From NCBI GenBank assembly GCA_012064385.1, contig QRDG01000062.1:1107627-1171626 (forward strand): a DNA stretch of 64,000 nt. The letters are read 5' to 3'. The DNA comes from Puccinellia tenuiflora (taxonomy: Eukaryota; Streptophyta; Magnoliopsida; Poales; Poaceae). Each line of letters begins with the position of its first letter. The first letter of the stretch is position 1. Shown piece by piece: positions 31,136 through 44,668 of the stretch. Under the pieces are notes generated by a model. The model was not told the origin of the DNA and made no database searches. It was given only the letters and a program-made list of their open reading frames with translations. Both the position numbers and the translations under genes were made by a program.

Positions 31136-31803
31136 TAAGGTATCAGTTTAAAATGTGCAAAAAATTTGAAAAAATTCAAATAATTAGGATTTTTCATATT
31201 ATTTCATATTTTGAATTTTTTTGAAACTTTTTATATTTTTTTTTTTTGCATTTTTGAATTTTTTCAGAATTCTGTGGCGCACCAGGCCAGGTGCGCCACA
31301 GAATTCTCACATTTCTGTGGCGCACCAAGCAAGGTGCGCCACAGAAAATATTTTTGTGGCGAGAATTCTGTGGCGCACCCAGCAAACCTGGGGGTGCGCC
31401 ACAGAATTCCAATTTGGTGCGCCACTGATAGCCATTTCTGTGGTAGTGCATATCTCACTCCAGGTAAAAAGAAAAACCTAGACCGCAGGACGGTTGAGAA
31501 TTAATCCTAGTTCATTTCTTAATGTATGCGCGCGCGTCGACGACAACTAACAGAAGACACCTGGAGATAGATATGTACATCCGGGGATGGGTCTAGAGTA
31601 TAAGCAATAGGGGCAACTACCCCCGCTCAGACATCTTCTCTTCTAATTGCCTTCCCCAACTCAGTTCATAGTTGATCCCAATCCTTTTGAACAAACAAAT
31701 AAGAAAAATGTGATCTTTTCATCTCGAATCCAACAACCTGCAAGCATTAGGTCATAGAAAGAATATACCTACAAATATACACAAACAACCATATAATAGT
31801 GAT

Positions 31804-32197
31804 CGGAAAAGACTTGCTACCCCCATGGGTAGCTACACATCCTAAGTTTGACCGAAACGTATATGCAACGGTAAAATAAGATTACTCAAGTAGACAAGGG
31901 GGATGTCACTAGTAGAGTTGATAGAATTGTTAAAAAGTATTTTTAATTTTTTTTGAATTTTTTTCCATCCGCTATGATTTTTTAGTAAAGTTTGACCCAA
32001 AAGTCAATAAAAATTCAACTATGAAAAAAAGCTAAAACTGACGACCACAAAATATTTTTTGAAAATTCCGAAACCAGTTTTGTACACCAAATATCCATGT
32101 TTTATTAGGAAAACAAGATAAAACGGATACATACGGCTTGCATCTCTGTATAACGCATGGGTGTGTAGCTACCCATGCGGGTAGCAAATTGTCTCTC
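31804..32197. mobile_element. Mutator-like MITE
   Basis: 394 bp with inverted ends of about 36 bp (inner part TGGGTAGCTACACA and complement, about 30 of 36 paired), flanked by the direct repeat TAATAGTGAT (31794-31803, 32198-32207). A 9-10 bp duplication fits Mutator-like transposition. Confidence 0.8.
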
Positions 32198-33258
32198 TAA
32201 TAGTGATAACTTTCTTATGTCCAAGATGCTAGCAAGGGTAACAAACAATACTCCGTCTCCTTCTAATACAAGGCCACTACCAAAAATATATTTTCTATCT
32301 ATACACACCACTACATGGGTGGGCCTGGATCAACATAGTATCTCTTTTCGGGAAAAAATTGATCAAATTTCTACCTCGTATTATGGTGCTCATTAATGCT
32401 AATATTGCATGGAGCCATAGAGAAACAAGCACCAAACACAATAAGATTAATTAGCACGGAATGGGATAGTGGCCTAGTATACGAAACCGAAGGGAGTATG
32501 TAGCTTAGTAGAGGTTTTCCAAACAATTAATCATGTTATTTATTAGTTGTCTTTGTCTTCTTGGTATCTAGAAATGGGATAGTGGCCTTGTTTACAAAAC
32601 CGGAGGGAGTATGTAACTTAGACACTTAGTAGATGCTAGCAAGAATTAAAGATTCCATTATATGTTAAGCAACATCAAAGTACAAGTGGAAATGGCTGGT
32701 ATCTCTTCTCCAAAATGCATTACATTGGAAGATTTGAGTATTGAACATGAGACCGATTTTCATGTGAAATACCGGAGGTCATGACAACATGTAGAACCAG
32801 AGTACTTCAATCCCTGAAAATGGTTCGCATGATTTTCACTTCATGGATGGGCATGGACCAACATAGTAATAAAATCCAAGTCAAAATCAGCACTAATGAC
32901 TGGAAAATATATTAGAACATAGTAAACTAGACTACTAGAGTATAATTTAAGCAACGGTAGATCATGATCACTGTTGTTCATTTTATTCACCAATCACAAA
33001 GCATGTTTGAGAACGATGTACATGCTACTAGTGTACAATGAACGGGTGCCCTACCGACCATGACATCTTCTCAATGCACAGAAAGAAAGCTTCCAACAAA
33101 TATATAAGGAAATATAAATATCTAAGCTACTATGACCATGAATATATAAAGAAATATAAATCACTGGGTTCTCATCCAAGTACCAAACAAGTCATCAACA
33201 TTAACTCTTTATTATTAGTGCATTATAGTGATGTGCTCGGGCGGTTTGTAAGTTTACA

Positions 33259-33589
33259 TGGGGAAACTGGTGCAAGTCCTCGTGGTGGAGCAGGAGTGCT
33301 CCAGAAGAAGACAAGGGCAGTCCAAGATTTGGCCATCTATTCTCCATGATGCCCACAAGAGCCTTTGCGCTAATTTGTTGGGGCACGGTCTCCTTGCATC
33401 ATACTCCACATAAGAGCTCATGTGTGTCGGATGTTCGCTTATTCCCAACAGTTCCCACTATTGTAAGTCATGTTGGTCCGAGCACCAATGAAGGTGATTG
33501 TCATCATCACATCAAGTATTTGTGTGCTATTGCAGTGATGGACTCGAGTGATGTCATGGATCCGAGGATTGATTAATACTTTCAGCTCT
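33259..33589. other. Gene-less stretch
   Basis: Short frames only; no recognisable domain. Confidence 0.4.
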
Positions 33590-33794
33590 GAGAGGCTTCA
33601 TGGCATTAAGACTTCTTCCGGCATGATGGAGATGGAGTCAAATGTTGTCGCGGTTCCTAGGTTTACAATACGTGAGCGACAACGCAGCTCTGAGGCTTGA
33701 TAGAGGCAAGCACCGTTGCCGACCCGAGGATTCACGAAGGTGAGTGGCTTAGCAGCTTCATGGCTTCGTGTATCTGAGGTTCAGTGGATACTAT
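33590..33794 (+). repeat. Degenerate tandem repeat, left part
   Basis: Contains words such as AAGACTTCTTCCGGC, GATGGAGTCAAA and GAGGCAAGCACCGTTGC that recur at 35319-35850. A solo LTR splits the array. Confidence 0.7.
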
Positions 33795-35318
33795 TGATGG
33801 CAGATGTTGGGACACCCCAATAGAAAGGTGGATGTAGCACATCAGCAAATTTCCTTCAGAGAAGAACCAAGGTTATCGAACTAGTTGGAATACAATACGT
33901 CAAAGAGTTTTATGTAGGACCTATACACAACACACACAAAAACCTTGTCCCCAACATTCTAGGAAGTTTCTCAGACTTCCTGTCTCGCTAAAAACAGTGG
34001 ATTAAATATACAATGTGGAAAGTTAACAAAAACACAAATAGTAACAAAACGGGACAATGAAGAATAAATTTGTAATCAATGTAAAAGAATGGACCAGAGT
34101 TCCACTAATGGTTTCTCTCCAAAGATAATAAACAATGTTGGGTAAAAAAATTACAGCTAGGCAATTGACAGAATTATGATCATGCGATTATGAGAGAATG
34201 AACAAGGAAAATATTCATGTATATACATCACGTCAAACATATATAGACCGCGCACCGACACCACGTCTATAAATAATACCCCACTTCGAGTGCACTTCTA
34301 TGCTTGACACTCTTGGTATTAAGCTGAAAACAACAGAGTATCGCCTTAAGCACTATACATGATGTAAGAAACATTCATAACATGAAAAAATAAACACGGA
34401 TATTTTATCCTTGGTAGAAAAAACACATCCTTACCCTTAGTTTTTACTGTTACACAATCTTAGGGATGAAGGAGGCTAGAACCCACTATCGAGCATATAC
34501 TCCCTCTTGAATACCTAAACAACTACTTGGCCAGAGTAACCACATAGATCAAAGAGCATGCAAGAACGTAAATAAAGCAATCACATAGTAAAGATAACAT
34601 GCATAATCTGATCATAACATTATAATTCATCATGTTCCAGCAAACACAACAATAAGAAATTACATCGGATGGATCTCGATCATGTTAGGCAGCTCACGAG
34701 ACCATTGTATTGTCGAACAAGGAGGAGAGATAACCATCTAGCTACTACTATGGACTCGTAGTTCAAGGATGAACTACTCACGCATCGTCATGGAGGCAAA
34801 AAGTTTGGTGTAGATGCCTCCTACAATGATTGCCCCTCCGGTAGAGTGCCGGAACAGGGGCTCTTGATTGTTTTCCATGATGCCGGTGTCTCAATATCGA
34901 AATTGGGAAATTAGGGCCCGTCACCAGTCTTTTTCCGACAGGGACAATATATAGGTGAAGAGGTGGTGTGAGGGGGTAGACGAGGCGGCCACACATATGA
35001 GCACTGCGCCTGCCCTAGGCCGTGGCCCCCTATCATGTGGGCCCCTTGTTGTGCCTTCGGTAGCCTCATTTTTCTTTCTTGGTCTACCTCGAAAATTTAG
35101 GTCTTCCAGAATTTTTTGGGATTTTTTGACGATTTTTCCTTAAGAGATTTTCTGAAACTCAAAAACAATAGAAAACAACAACTGGCACTTCGCACTGGAT
35201 TAAAAGGTTAGTTCCATAAAATGTTACAAGATAATATAAAATCATGATATAAACACGAAACAATGATATTAAACTAGCATGGAATAATCAAAAATTATAA
35301 ATACTTTTGAAGGTATAA
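33795..35318 (-). mobile_element. Solo LTR, Gypsy-like, old
   Basis: 1524 bp beginning TGATGGCAGATG and ending GTATAA (family end GTATCA mutated at one base), flanked by the exact 5-bp duplication ACTAT (33790-33794, 35319-35323). It is collinear with the solo LTR at 56348-57948 (shared CCCCTCCGGTAGAGTGCCGG and ACTGGCACTT words). No internal region remains. Orientation is inferred from the TGATAC-type start of this LTR group on the minus strand. Confidence 0.88.
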
Positions 35319-35850
35319 ACTATCGGATCCGAGCGGCTTCGTCGGTTTCAAGACTCCTTGTAGTGATGGAGTCAAACACCATCGCGGATTCGAAGATTGA
35401 TGAAGACAACCGATGTTACTCCTTCGAGTGGCTTCACGGATCCGAGGAGACAAGGGCACGCATCATCATGTCCAATTGACCGACTTCGAGGTGTAAAGAC
35501 TCCTTACAACTTGGTGGCGAGGGAGTAGAACTACATCGGATCAAAGGCTTCACAAAGACGCGAGGTATTGTAACTTTGAGCAGATTTGCAGGATCCAACT
35601 TGACAAGGGCAAGCATCGTTGCGAATATTTAAGCGGCTTCACAACTTGAAGAGTCGTTATGACGTGGTAGCGATGGAGTCGAACGACGTGATGAATCTGA
35701 AGCTTGACACAGGCAAGCCGCGTTACACGCTTGAGATAATACACGGATCCGAGGCGCCGTCGTAGATCCAAGCGGCTTCGCGACATCAAGACTCCTTACA
35801 TAATTTTGGCATTGGATTCGAACAATGTTCTTACTATGAGGCTCGACGAA
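35319..35850 (+). repeat. Degenerate tandem repeat, right part
   Basis: Units of about 140-160 bp share AAGACTCCTT, GATGGAGTCGAAC, GACAAGGGCAAGCATC and GCGGCTTC words, at about 35351, 35487, 35648 and 35788. Confidence 0.75.
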
Positions 35851-36918
35851 TGCGGTCAGTGTGGCGGCTTAGTGGCCTCGTTATTTTCACCTTGGCTTAC
35901 TTCCCTTGGTCTTCGGAAACTTTGGATGATGTGTTCTCGATTTTGGCATTGCCATTAGGCTTTGGTCGGAAATTTCTTTGGTGGGGCCATCTAGCTTCTT
36001 TGGTTTTGTTGGCTTCTAATGAGGGGACGATTTTCTCAGTCGGCGAGGTTTTTGTTGTTGTAGAACACTTGATACATAGTCACTACATGATATGAGTCGA
36101 GTCATGTGTACGACAACCTTATAACGAATGACGTCATACAATAACAAGCATTGATACAACAATGTTTTTTTTTAATATGTTTAGTCGGCTTGTTGGAGCG
36201 CGATTTAACCCTACAGTAGGAAGACGTTGAGGGAGTCTTAGTAGAAGGATCGAGCCGTAACCGAAGACACTCTTTTGAACGTTAATCCGAGTCGCACTCG
36301 GCTTCTCAGGTTTGCCCGTCTTGAAACTCTACTGCACTTACCTTCATTTCATTCAAGTGAGAGTGAATGGAGTAAATGTCCATACAGGCTATTTATCTAT
36401 GAGTCCTCAGAAATGACCAAAGCTGCGCCAGGTGAGGGGTAGTGGAGATAATCTTTGGTCAATAAGTCCATGGTGGAACATGGAAAGATGTGTGGCGCCA
36501 TGGCCTATAAGGGAGCAGCCCACATGTTCCTCCATCTAATGTTTTTTTTATTGAACCTTCATGTATTTGACTTTTTCCTTGATGCCCTCCCTCTTGTTTT
36601 GACTTATTGAGCATGATTTGCTCCTTGGATGTACTTTGACTTGTATTAAGTTCATCAATTTGCCACTGTTTGCCATGTAGGATTTGGGCGGCCCCTGGGC
36701 AGGATTATTTATTGCCACCATAATAGTATTTGTTTGTTAAATGTCTACACAAATCCTAAAGGTAGCTGCCTATAGAATTCGGGGCAAGCGCGTCTTCTCT
36801 CTCCTCTAGCTCGCTGAAAAATCTTGGGCGGCATAACGCACCTACAGGTAGTTCAGGGTAGCCCCGTTTAGACACCTACCTAACACTAACCACTATTTAG
36901 GCAAAGAAACTAGGGAAA
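35851..36918. other. Gene-less intergenic stretch
   Basis: No long frame with a known domain. It is unassigned sequence up to the Helitron 3' end. Confidence 0.45.
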
Positions 36919-39598
36919 CTAGATAATACCCCGCGCGTTGCTGCGGAAATTTAGAACATATAAAACTTACCTCTAGATTAAGTAACATAATTGGGTGCAT
37001 AGAAAAAGTAGGTTATGAGGCGGGCATAACACAACTATCAGATTCTGCTTACCATAAAAAATAAGCAAGAAATAATGAGTCACTTAGTTAGTAATTAGCC
37101 ATGCCAAAAAGAAATATAGACGAATTTACATTTCAACAGAAAATACACAAATGATCTAAAGATTATAAAACTTATTACAGTGATACTAATCATGGGACAA
37201 ATATGTCCTTTTCTAAAACATGGAAGAAGAGCAAAGCACGAACTTAACATCATTATACCAAGAAACAACCTTTGTCCATGAGCAGGTTCAGAGTAAGCAT
37301 ATGACTATCGTCAGAGTCCAAAAGGGGCATCTAAACTCGGTTAGATTTTCTGAATAGATCATGCCCTGCGGGTAGCTGCGACTCTTTCCAGTATCTATAA
37401 GAAAATTCGAAAACAAATGCAAATCGGACAAATGAACATGATAGGAAATATAGCATCAATTAAAGATCCAAACATAATATAGTGCCAACATTGAGAAAAT
37501 ACATTTCGTACAGACTACAAACATACAAAGATTGCCTTGTAAGAGCATTGAAATAATTCTAAATTTCTATTAGACTTCTCACACAAAAATGTGGCTTACC
37601 GTCCTAAATATTCAAATTCGGATGACTACATATCAACCACTGGAAAAAGAACATGGACATATGAACTGAAAATCTATATCATAAGAGGGGGTAAATCACC
37701 CTGAAATGTTGTTATCGTGTCATCAAGCGAGACATGAGAAGTTGACATAGCTCTTACTAAACATCCAAATGATCATGTTATAACATACAGCTATATAACT
37801 CTGAAATCACTAAGAAAGCAGTAATGTACACAAACAGAACCTAAAGAGAACCAAACTGAGATGAACCATGCAGCTACTTAATCTGCGATTTTCATAAAAA
37901 CATACAGCCAGCACCTTCTGAAACACAGCTATCTGTTACTTACCTGGGTTGTCCTCGACAGTGTTGAAAGAAAATGAATTAAAGAATATACTTTGGGGAA
38001 AACAACCGGAAACACTTAATGTACTAATCATATTTTCTCTGAATATTTTGGTTCATACATCAAGCTCGCCCATGGGTGGGAGGAGGGCTGCAATATCTCT
38101 GGTAAAGCCAGAGGCATCCATAAAGCTAGCAAAACAACTGCAGTGCTCAAGATTTGAAGATTTAATCTGATGTAATGCCTTTTCTTTTTCTGATGTTGTG
38201 CATGTCAAAATAAATTATGGAGCTCCAACCTCCATATGCAGATTTACTTTTTTCGACATGTACAAATTTACTTCGACCCTCCATGTACCATAGTTGTTCT
38301 GCATATAAAAAATCAGATAGCACAATTTTAATACAATACAGAAGAACAACCAACAAACTTGCATCGTTGGGATGACAAATGATACGGACATTCATTCATC
38401 TATGAACTTATCCAGGCATAGAAACAATAAACAGCAAATCCTACTGTATAACCTTACGGTACAGTATAGGAATGGCGCCATGGAATAATCAGGTAGGCGA
38501 CCGGGACTCAAAATTTCGGCCAACACCGTAACTTCTATGAGCGGAAACAGACATGCACGAAGCAAAATTAACGGCGCATCAGTCTATATAAGATATGATC
38601 GGGGATTAACGTGAGGGATTAGTTAATTACCTGCTCACGAACGTAGGTCCCGGCACCGTCCAAGGAAAGATCTGAGTAGGGGGCTTCCCATGACGCAGCG
38701 GGCAAAATTAATGGTTCAGATGCCAGAAATGGCGCCACGGTGCAGGCAACATACATGTTAGCATGAGAATACTATCCACATATCTGAAAATACAAATCTT
38801 GGGTCGTCCTGATTTCATACCATGAACATACTGGTAAATCAAATGCATCCTTGGTAAAACCAATCTAGTACCATTTTACTAATTATCCTTCATGTGAAAT
38901 TCGTTGTTGATCCACACCTGAACCAAACAAAAGGGAGAATTTAAAGTTCACCTGCTGTAATATTGTGCTGCAATTCAAGGGGCGGGAAATAAAATAGAGG
39001 CAGTTCCCTTTGCCTCCACTTCTTTGTCCCCTGGCTGTACGTAGAAGGCTTTGAGGGTGGAGATACCTGATCATCTCGGGCTGCATGGCGACGCATGGAC
39101 GGAGTCTGCAGTGGCGCCATGTTGTCTTGTGCTGAAATTGAACGCACACAAAACCAAATCAGAGAGGCGATATCTGAAAGATTTAAGACTGGATCGCAAT
39201 GGTGTTTGCCGTGGAGCCATGTTGTGAGGGTGACAGGAGCGAGCCAATGACGGCCGGAGTAAACATTGGGTTTTGGAGGTGTCTATATATGTAGGATTGC
39301 GGGTGGATATTGGAAGAGGAACCGAAGAAGGCTGCAGAATTGCTAAGATTTATTGAGGCTTGTATTAAAACGTGAGGAAAGGGGAAGGGACACAGACAGG
39401 TGCCGATGCTGATGTCGGGGAACGCGTGGGAAGAGGAATCGGTAGGTCAATGACTACGGAAGGAAAAGAAAGGGAGAGCAAAATGTGCAGAATTTATTAA
39501 AAAAAAGTGATCTGGCAATTTGAGTGGGCCTGCTGAGGTGGCATGGCTGCATGTCAAGAGAAATAGGTAGTGGGGGTGATCTTCTTAGTTATATAGGA
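36919..39598 (-). mobile_element. Non-autonomous Helitron
   Basis: On the minus strand the element starts TCCTATATAACTAAG at 39598 and ends GTATTATCTAG at 36919, preceded by the GC-rich hairpin CCGCAGCAACGCGCGG. It sits between host A and T, the canonical Helitron pattern (TC...CTRR, A/T target). No Rep/helicase frame is present. Near its 5' end a TATA-like TACATATATAGA (minus strand, about 39285) precedes a short frame (38941-39147), which may be a captured promoter and exon. Confidence 0.75.
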
Positions 39599-40777
39599 TC
39601 AAACTCTCTCTCTGGTGAGAGCCCAGCGACATGAGCACCACCAGATCAGCACCGGTCACCGCTTTGCTCCACCCCCAACCCTGCGTGCAAACGCAGTCTA
39701 ACTACTCGCTACGTACTAGGGAGTACTTTGCTTAGAACTAATCCCAATAATTATGAATTTCCGGCCACGTTGCGATCCGCTTCACGAAGGGGGCAATTCC
39801 TTAGCTCAAATGATTGATTGCTGCGAAAATCAGCTAGCTTGGCCGGCCATGACCACATGCCCACATCAGATCACATGGGCCACAAGAAGCTAGAACCGGC
39901 TGGTGAGAGCTACGTGCATCTTTTGGGCTCATGCATGCATTTTCAAGTCTCTTGCCTGGCTAGCTAAGGCAAGTCGTTTGTGCACTTGTGTGTTTATCAC
40001 GTGCTAGCTAGCTTCCATCTCACGAAGGGAACCAGCGAGGAACCACACAAACGTTACGCTTATACTCAACAGTACGTTTGTTTTGTTTTCGTCGTCTCTT
40101 TCTGCAGCAGGCGCAATGGAACGCCTGACCTGCTGGTGTGTAGCAATTCGTTGGTGAACAGCTAATTCATGACCCGATTAAGTACTGGATTAATTAACCA
40201 CTAAAACTATCATACACGTTTATGAGACTATGATTTCGAAGAAGAGGCTATGGCCTAAGACCCATGCTCTGGCGGACACTTTTGATTTTAAATCCATGTT
40301 TTCTTGAGAACGAACTTTTTTTTCCGAAAACAAGGATGGCCACAGGCCCCTGTACCGAACGATGCACACAAATCATATATTATGGACTATATATTCAACA
40401 ATGCCAAAAAAAAAACATCCAAATAAATTGGCTAACAAAAATATATATGAAAAAGAAGCCCTGAGGTCATCTATAATGGATCCGCAACGCTGATCCTTAG
40501 TTGGCAACGTGTAAGTGTGTGCATCTAAGTTATTCGATATTTTTCTGGATTGTGCATAATAAGAAATAAATAAACATGAGTTACTTGACTTTTAGAGGAG
40601 AGAAAGAGAGAGACAGAATAGAAGGGGTGAAATTTTAATTAATGAGGTTTGACCTAACACTAGATTCATGTGGAATAATGGGCATGCATATGAATTATTC
40701 AACTATAATCCTATTATCCAAGGGAATTCTTTGGTTCACATGATTAAGAAAGTATAGGAATATGAACAACATCAATT

Positions 40778-40828
<51 letters not shown>

Positions 40829-42950
40829 GTTGTTAGATTGCATCAGGGGAATCACAAAACTCATAGCAAAGGTTGTTTGTAATGGCAAAGATGATACAAC
40901 GCTCTAGCTAACGAAGAAACAAAAGATACCGGTAGATCATGCTTTAATATCATACCATGCCTCGCCGAACTAGGAAAGTTAATGCCAAATAGATCTTGTA
41001 CACAATTTCAGTTGAGATCATACAAACAAGGTGACACTATGATACTTTGCATCTGAAATTATGTTGCACTATGCTACTATCTACCGTGAGAGGGCTAATG
41101 AAATTATTCGTGGGGTGTCGAAAAGTGGCAGTTACTTTTGACTTTTTCCCCAAGAAGGGGATATAACCTCGCCTTTGCATTCTCCCACGGCCTTTTATTA
41201 AATCATAGAAAAAGGATCAACTCAAATTACACAGCTCATGAATCACTTAAGGTTGCTACAAAAATCAGCCAACGGGGCACTAAAACGCTATGGTGACGGC
41301 CGACTAGCCATAATGAATTCTCCTCGTGTGTCGAGTGCATCCAGAATCCATAAGTTGTTGTTGCGCCACCACATGTGGATCCAGTACATAGCTTTGTGGA
41401 TAACCTGAAAAAAAAGGGTCCAATTTTTTTAAACACGACATCATTATAGAAATTCCAAATTTCTCAAAGAAAAGTACAAATACAAATCTAATTCATTCTT
41501 TAGTGTCTTTATCGATAGCGTTTAACCACACATTTGACACACTCCATGACAATACTCTACGGTGCATTTGCATTAGACTAAATAATTCCGCATGGAAATT
41601 TTGATAGAAAAGGAGCCAATAGTCACGCCAGCAGTTAGCTGTACACATCGCTAAAATAGTGCATGGATATGCATGTATACCAGCATTATATCTTATAAAA
41701 ATGCCAATAATTGAGAAAAATAAGAATAAGTTGGTCAGGTCAACACATATGAGATATCTTCGGTGAAGGGTTCGTTGGATGTTGCCTTTTCGTTTTTGCT
41801 TCTCTTTCATACCTCACGTTTTGTATGCTAAAACTGCAGCACGTCTAGATTCAGACGAGATGCAAGCGAATATCCTTCGTCCTGTTGCACGTACGACCGG
41901 TACCCAATTAATGCTAGTACTACTAGTACAGATTTGCATGTAGCTGCACAGTGGTAAATATTTGCAGGTTGCAGGCCATTATTGACTTGGTGAAGATTAA
42001 TCACGTTATTGTCGGGCAGCGTCAACGTCTACGTACGTACGTGACACGCATGAAGTGATTTGAATCTCAGGGAAAACATTTCAATTCCCGTGATAATTAA
42101 ATGGTGCAAATATGATTTGTGTGGTGTATGAATTATCAAATTCGTAGCAAGAAAAAGTACAAGTAATTTTCAAATGGAAATACAAGTGATTAAAACATGC
42201 CTAGGTGTGTAGCTGAAGCCGTCGTTCAAATTAAAGACGACCGCTAATCACTGATCGTTATAGATTGCTATAGTAATGTGCTTTCGCATAAAACAAATAC
42301 TAGGTAATCATGCATCTTAGGTTACGAGATTAGCCTCTAAACTAGTGTCCATAGGTTAGTATGAAATCCGAACACTTGTGTAAATTTGATCTCCCAAAAC
42401 CGTTGTACGACCAGACAGTGACATGTGCAACCAAAGGAAGATGCTGTGTTCAGTTCCAACCTCCCGTTTTTCTTATTACAATTATTTGCACATTAGAAAA
42501 CCATCAAAGTACAGAGAGACCAAGAATTTGGAGAGACATAGACCTGCCCCACGTCTATCACAAGATGCCTAGCGACATGTGCCATGGAAATGTTTTCTCT
42601 AGATTGGTCGGTTCCTTAACTCCTAAGCTATACCCGTGAGCGAAATCGGATGCCCCGTCGCAGCTGATGCCGGCGAACCGGCCTGTGGCAAATTGGGAAG
42701 TAGAATGGCCGCCCATCACCAGCGATACATATCTGAAGCGGGACTAGAGGGTCTAGCAAGAAACACTGCTCGTGATACATCAGATGTGCTTGTGTCTCAC
42801 ATGGGTTGGACAAGAGCCGCATGTACCTTAGCATCTCAAATTCTTTTCCTGCCGCACACGATTGGAGCCACAGGAAGTGGCTTGTCACATCTCGCGTCTT
42901 TTATGCCGTGGCCGCTAGAAATAGCTTGTCACCACTTTGTATGACTTATC
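39599..42950. other. Gene-less intergenic stretch
   Basis: 3.35 kb with only short frames. A GT/CA-poor AT-rich sequence holds an (ATA)n microsatellite at 40780-40827. A frame at 42636-42944 has no known domain. Parts may be old retroelement remains. Confidence 0.5.
40780..40827. repeat. (ATA)16 microsatellite
   Basis: Sixteen uninterrupted trinucleotide repeats. Confidence 0.97.
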
Positions 42951-43281
42951 TGTTGGGGGAAGCAGCTACACAAAACAAACAAAAAAATGCAAGCAAGTTT
43001 AAAACAAGATCATTATCGAGTGCAGACAACGTGTCATACCATTGACGGCCACGACGATGCAGCAGAAGTTGTTCAAGTAGTCGATGCTGACCCCCACAAC
43101 TAGGTTTTAACTTCCAGCCGCGAGAGTATCTCCTCGCGAAATCTCGTATGATTGAGTGTCGAAGTATATGACAGCTCCACATCATACATGCGTTCGGGTG
43201 TAGCCTCAATGCATTCGTCGTGAGATCAACACACAGACAAGGCCGGGAACCTCTAGAAGATGTAGAGAAAGCGAAAGCACT

Positions 43282-43284
<3 letters not shown>

Positions 43285-43336
<52 letters not shown>
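43285..43336. repeat. (AG)26 microsatellite
   Basis: Twenty-six uninterrupted AG units inside the Copia LTR. Confidence 0.97.
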
Positions 43337-43339
<3 letters not shown>

Positions 43340-43585
43340 TGTGCACGGGGTAGGGGTGCGACTACAAGGGTGTGCTTGGTGCGGCTTAGGGTTACCCCTT
43401 GGGGTGCCTCCACTTGGGTATTTATAGGTGTGCAAGACCTATGGGTTGGCCGACCCCGGAGGTGGAGTCGATCCCTCACGGACTCCCTCCTCAATTAAAC
43501 TTAGGGAGGACGAGTACCTGTGGGACTCAAGTTCCTTCCCCGGTTCGACAAGCGACCCTTGTGGTGGCGCCTTGCCGCTAAGGCA

Positions 43586-43586
43586 T

Positions 43587-43617
<31 letters not shown>

Positions 43618-43622
43618 GGGGG
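43586..43622. repeat. TG run followed by a G22 homopolymer
   Basis: TGTGTG... then about 22 G residues inside the Copia LTR. The length may be uncertain in any assembly. Confidence 0.9.
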
Positions 43623-44668
43623 CAGCTGACCAGATCGAGGAGTATCCAAACGCTTCTAAAAAGTTATGGAACTTTCTGTATGTTTCAAAACCTTCTAAAG
43701 CCTCCTGGTACCTTCCGGTACACTTTCTGACACTTCCGTTACTATTCAGGTCATCCCTGGACACTTCCGAGATCATCCAAAGAAATTTTGGGACATTTAT
43801 ATCTTATTCGACATGCCTAGTTGTGTTCCTAAATGTCACTAAACCGTTAAGTGTGTGACCTTGCAGGTTCAATAACCGACAATGGGACTGGATATATACC
43901 CATAACGACTCCCACCTATCTACGAAGATTTTTATCGTGTGAACTTTTAGTATTCCATTTACACTTATGTTTTTCATGATACTTTACACAACCCGAGGAA
44001 GGAATTTAGCAGTATTCTCTAATCAACATGTTTGATCATTGTACCTAGTTATCACTGTGACTAACTCATAGTCACATATATACATAGACGATAATAACCG
44101 AGTGGACTCAGATTGTGTAACCCCATCCCCAGAAGAGAAAATTTAAGTCTTGATATATCTAGCGCCAAGTCCTACTTTTCAATGTAGTCAAAAGACACTT
44201 TAATAGTCACCCAGTCATCGAGTAGCATTTATCGTCCCCAAAGAAATCATCCGGCATCTGGTACTACAATACTCTCATGGTGTAAGGAAGGTTAGTAAAT
44301 GTGAACACATACAATGAGGAATTACTCACAACATATCGATGATGTATCTCATAGTATATCAACAGGTCTATCCAGCACCATGCATGTTACACTATCAATG
44401 TCCTCTCATGTATTATCAGCATCCTCGTAACATATTACTCATTCCAGTGGTATGTAAAATATGATCGTCAGTAACATATGAGATAATCCAGATGCCTGAC
44501 TAGGGATCTAATTTGGTGTTTATTATTCCACACATGTAACTAGGTTTTACTTGGATCGCACATTCAGAAACTATAAAAATTCAAAGCATAGAATATAAAT
44601 TTAACTATTAACATCATGGGAATAAATAATAACAACTTTATTATTGCCTCTAGGACATATTTCCATCT

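Larger units (their letters stand above)
29660..31448. mobile_element. Non-autonomous CACTA element
   Basis: 1789 bp with perfect 21-bp inverted ends starting CACTACCACAGAAATGGCTA and a 3-bp target duplication CAT (29657-29659, 31449-31451). Both ends bear palindromes of TTCTGTGGCGCACC...GGTGCGCCACAGAA type (about ten at the left, four at the right). The interior has a poly(C) run (about 30093-30120), A/T low-complexity repeats and a 5S-like stretch. No transposase. Confidence 0.93.
29608..33258 (+). repeat. Segmental tandem duplication, copy B
   Basis: This copy is collinear with 27975-29607 but contains a non-autonomous CACTA (29660-31448), a Mutator-like MITE (31804-32197) and some extra unassigned sequence at about 31620-32390. 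It ends at about GATGTGCTCGGGCGGTTTG. Confidence 0.85.

Noticed and set aside
42636..42944. 102-codon frame before the Copia LTR
   Set aside because: No domain, no splice or promoter support, and overlapping frames on the other strand.
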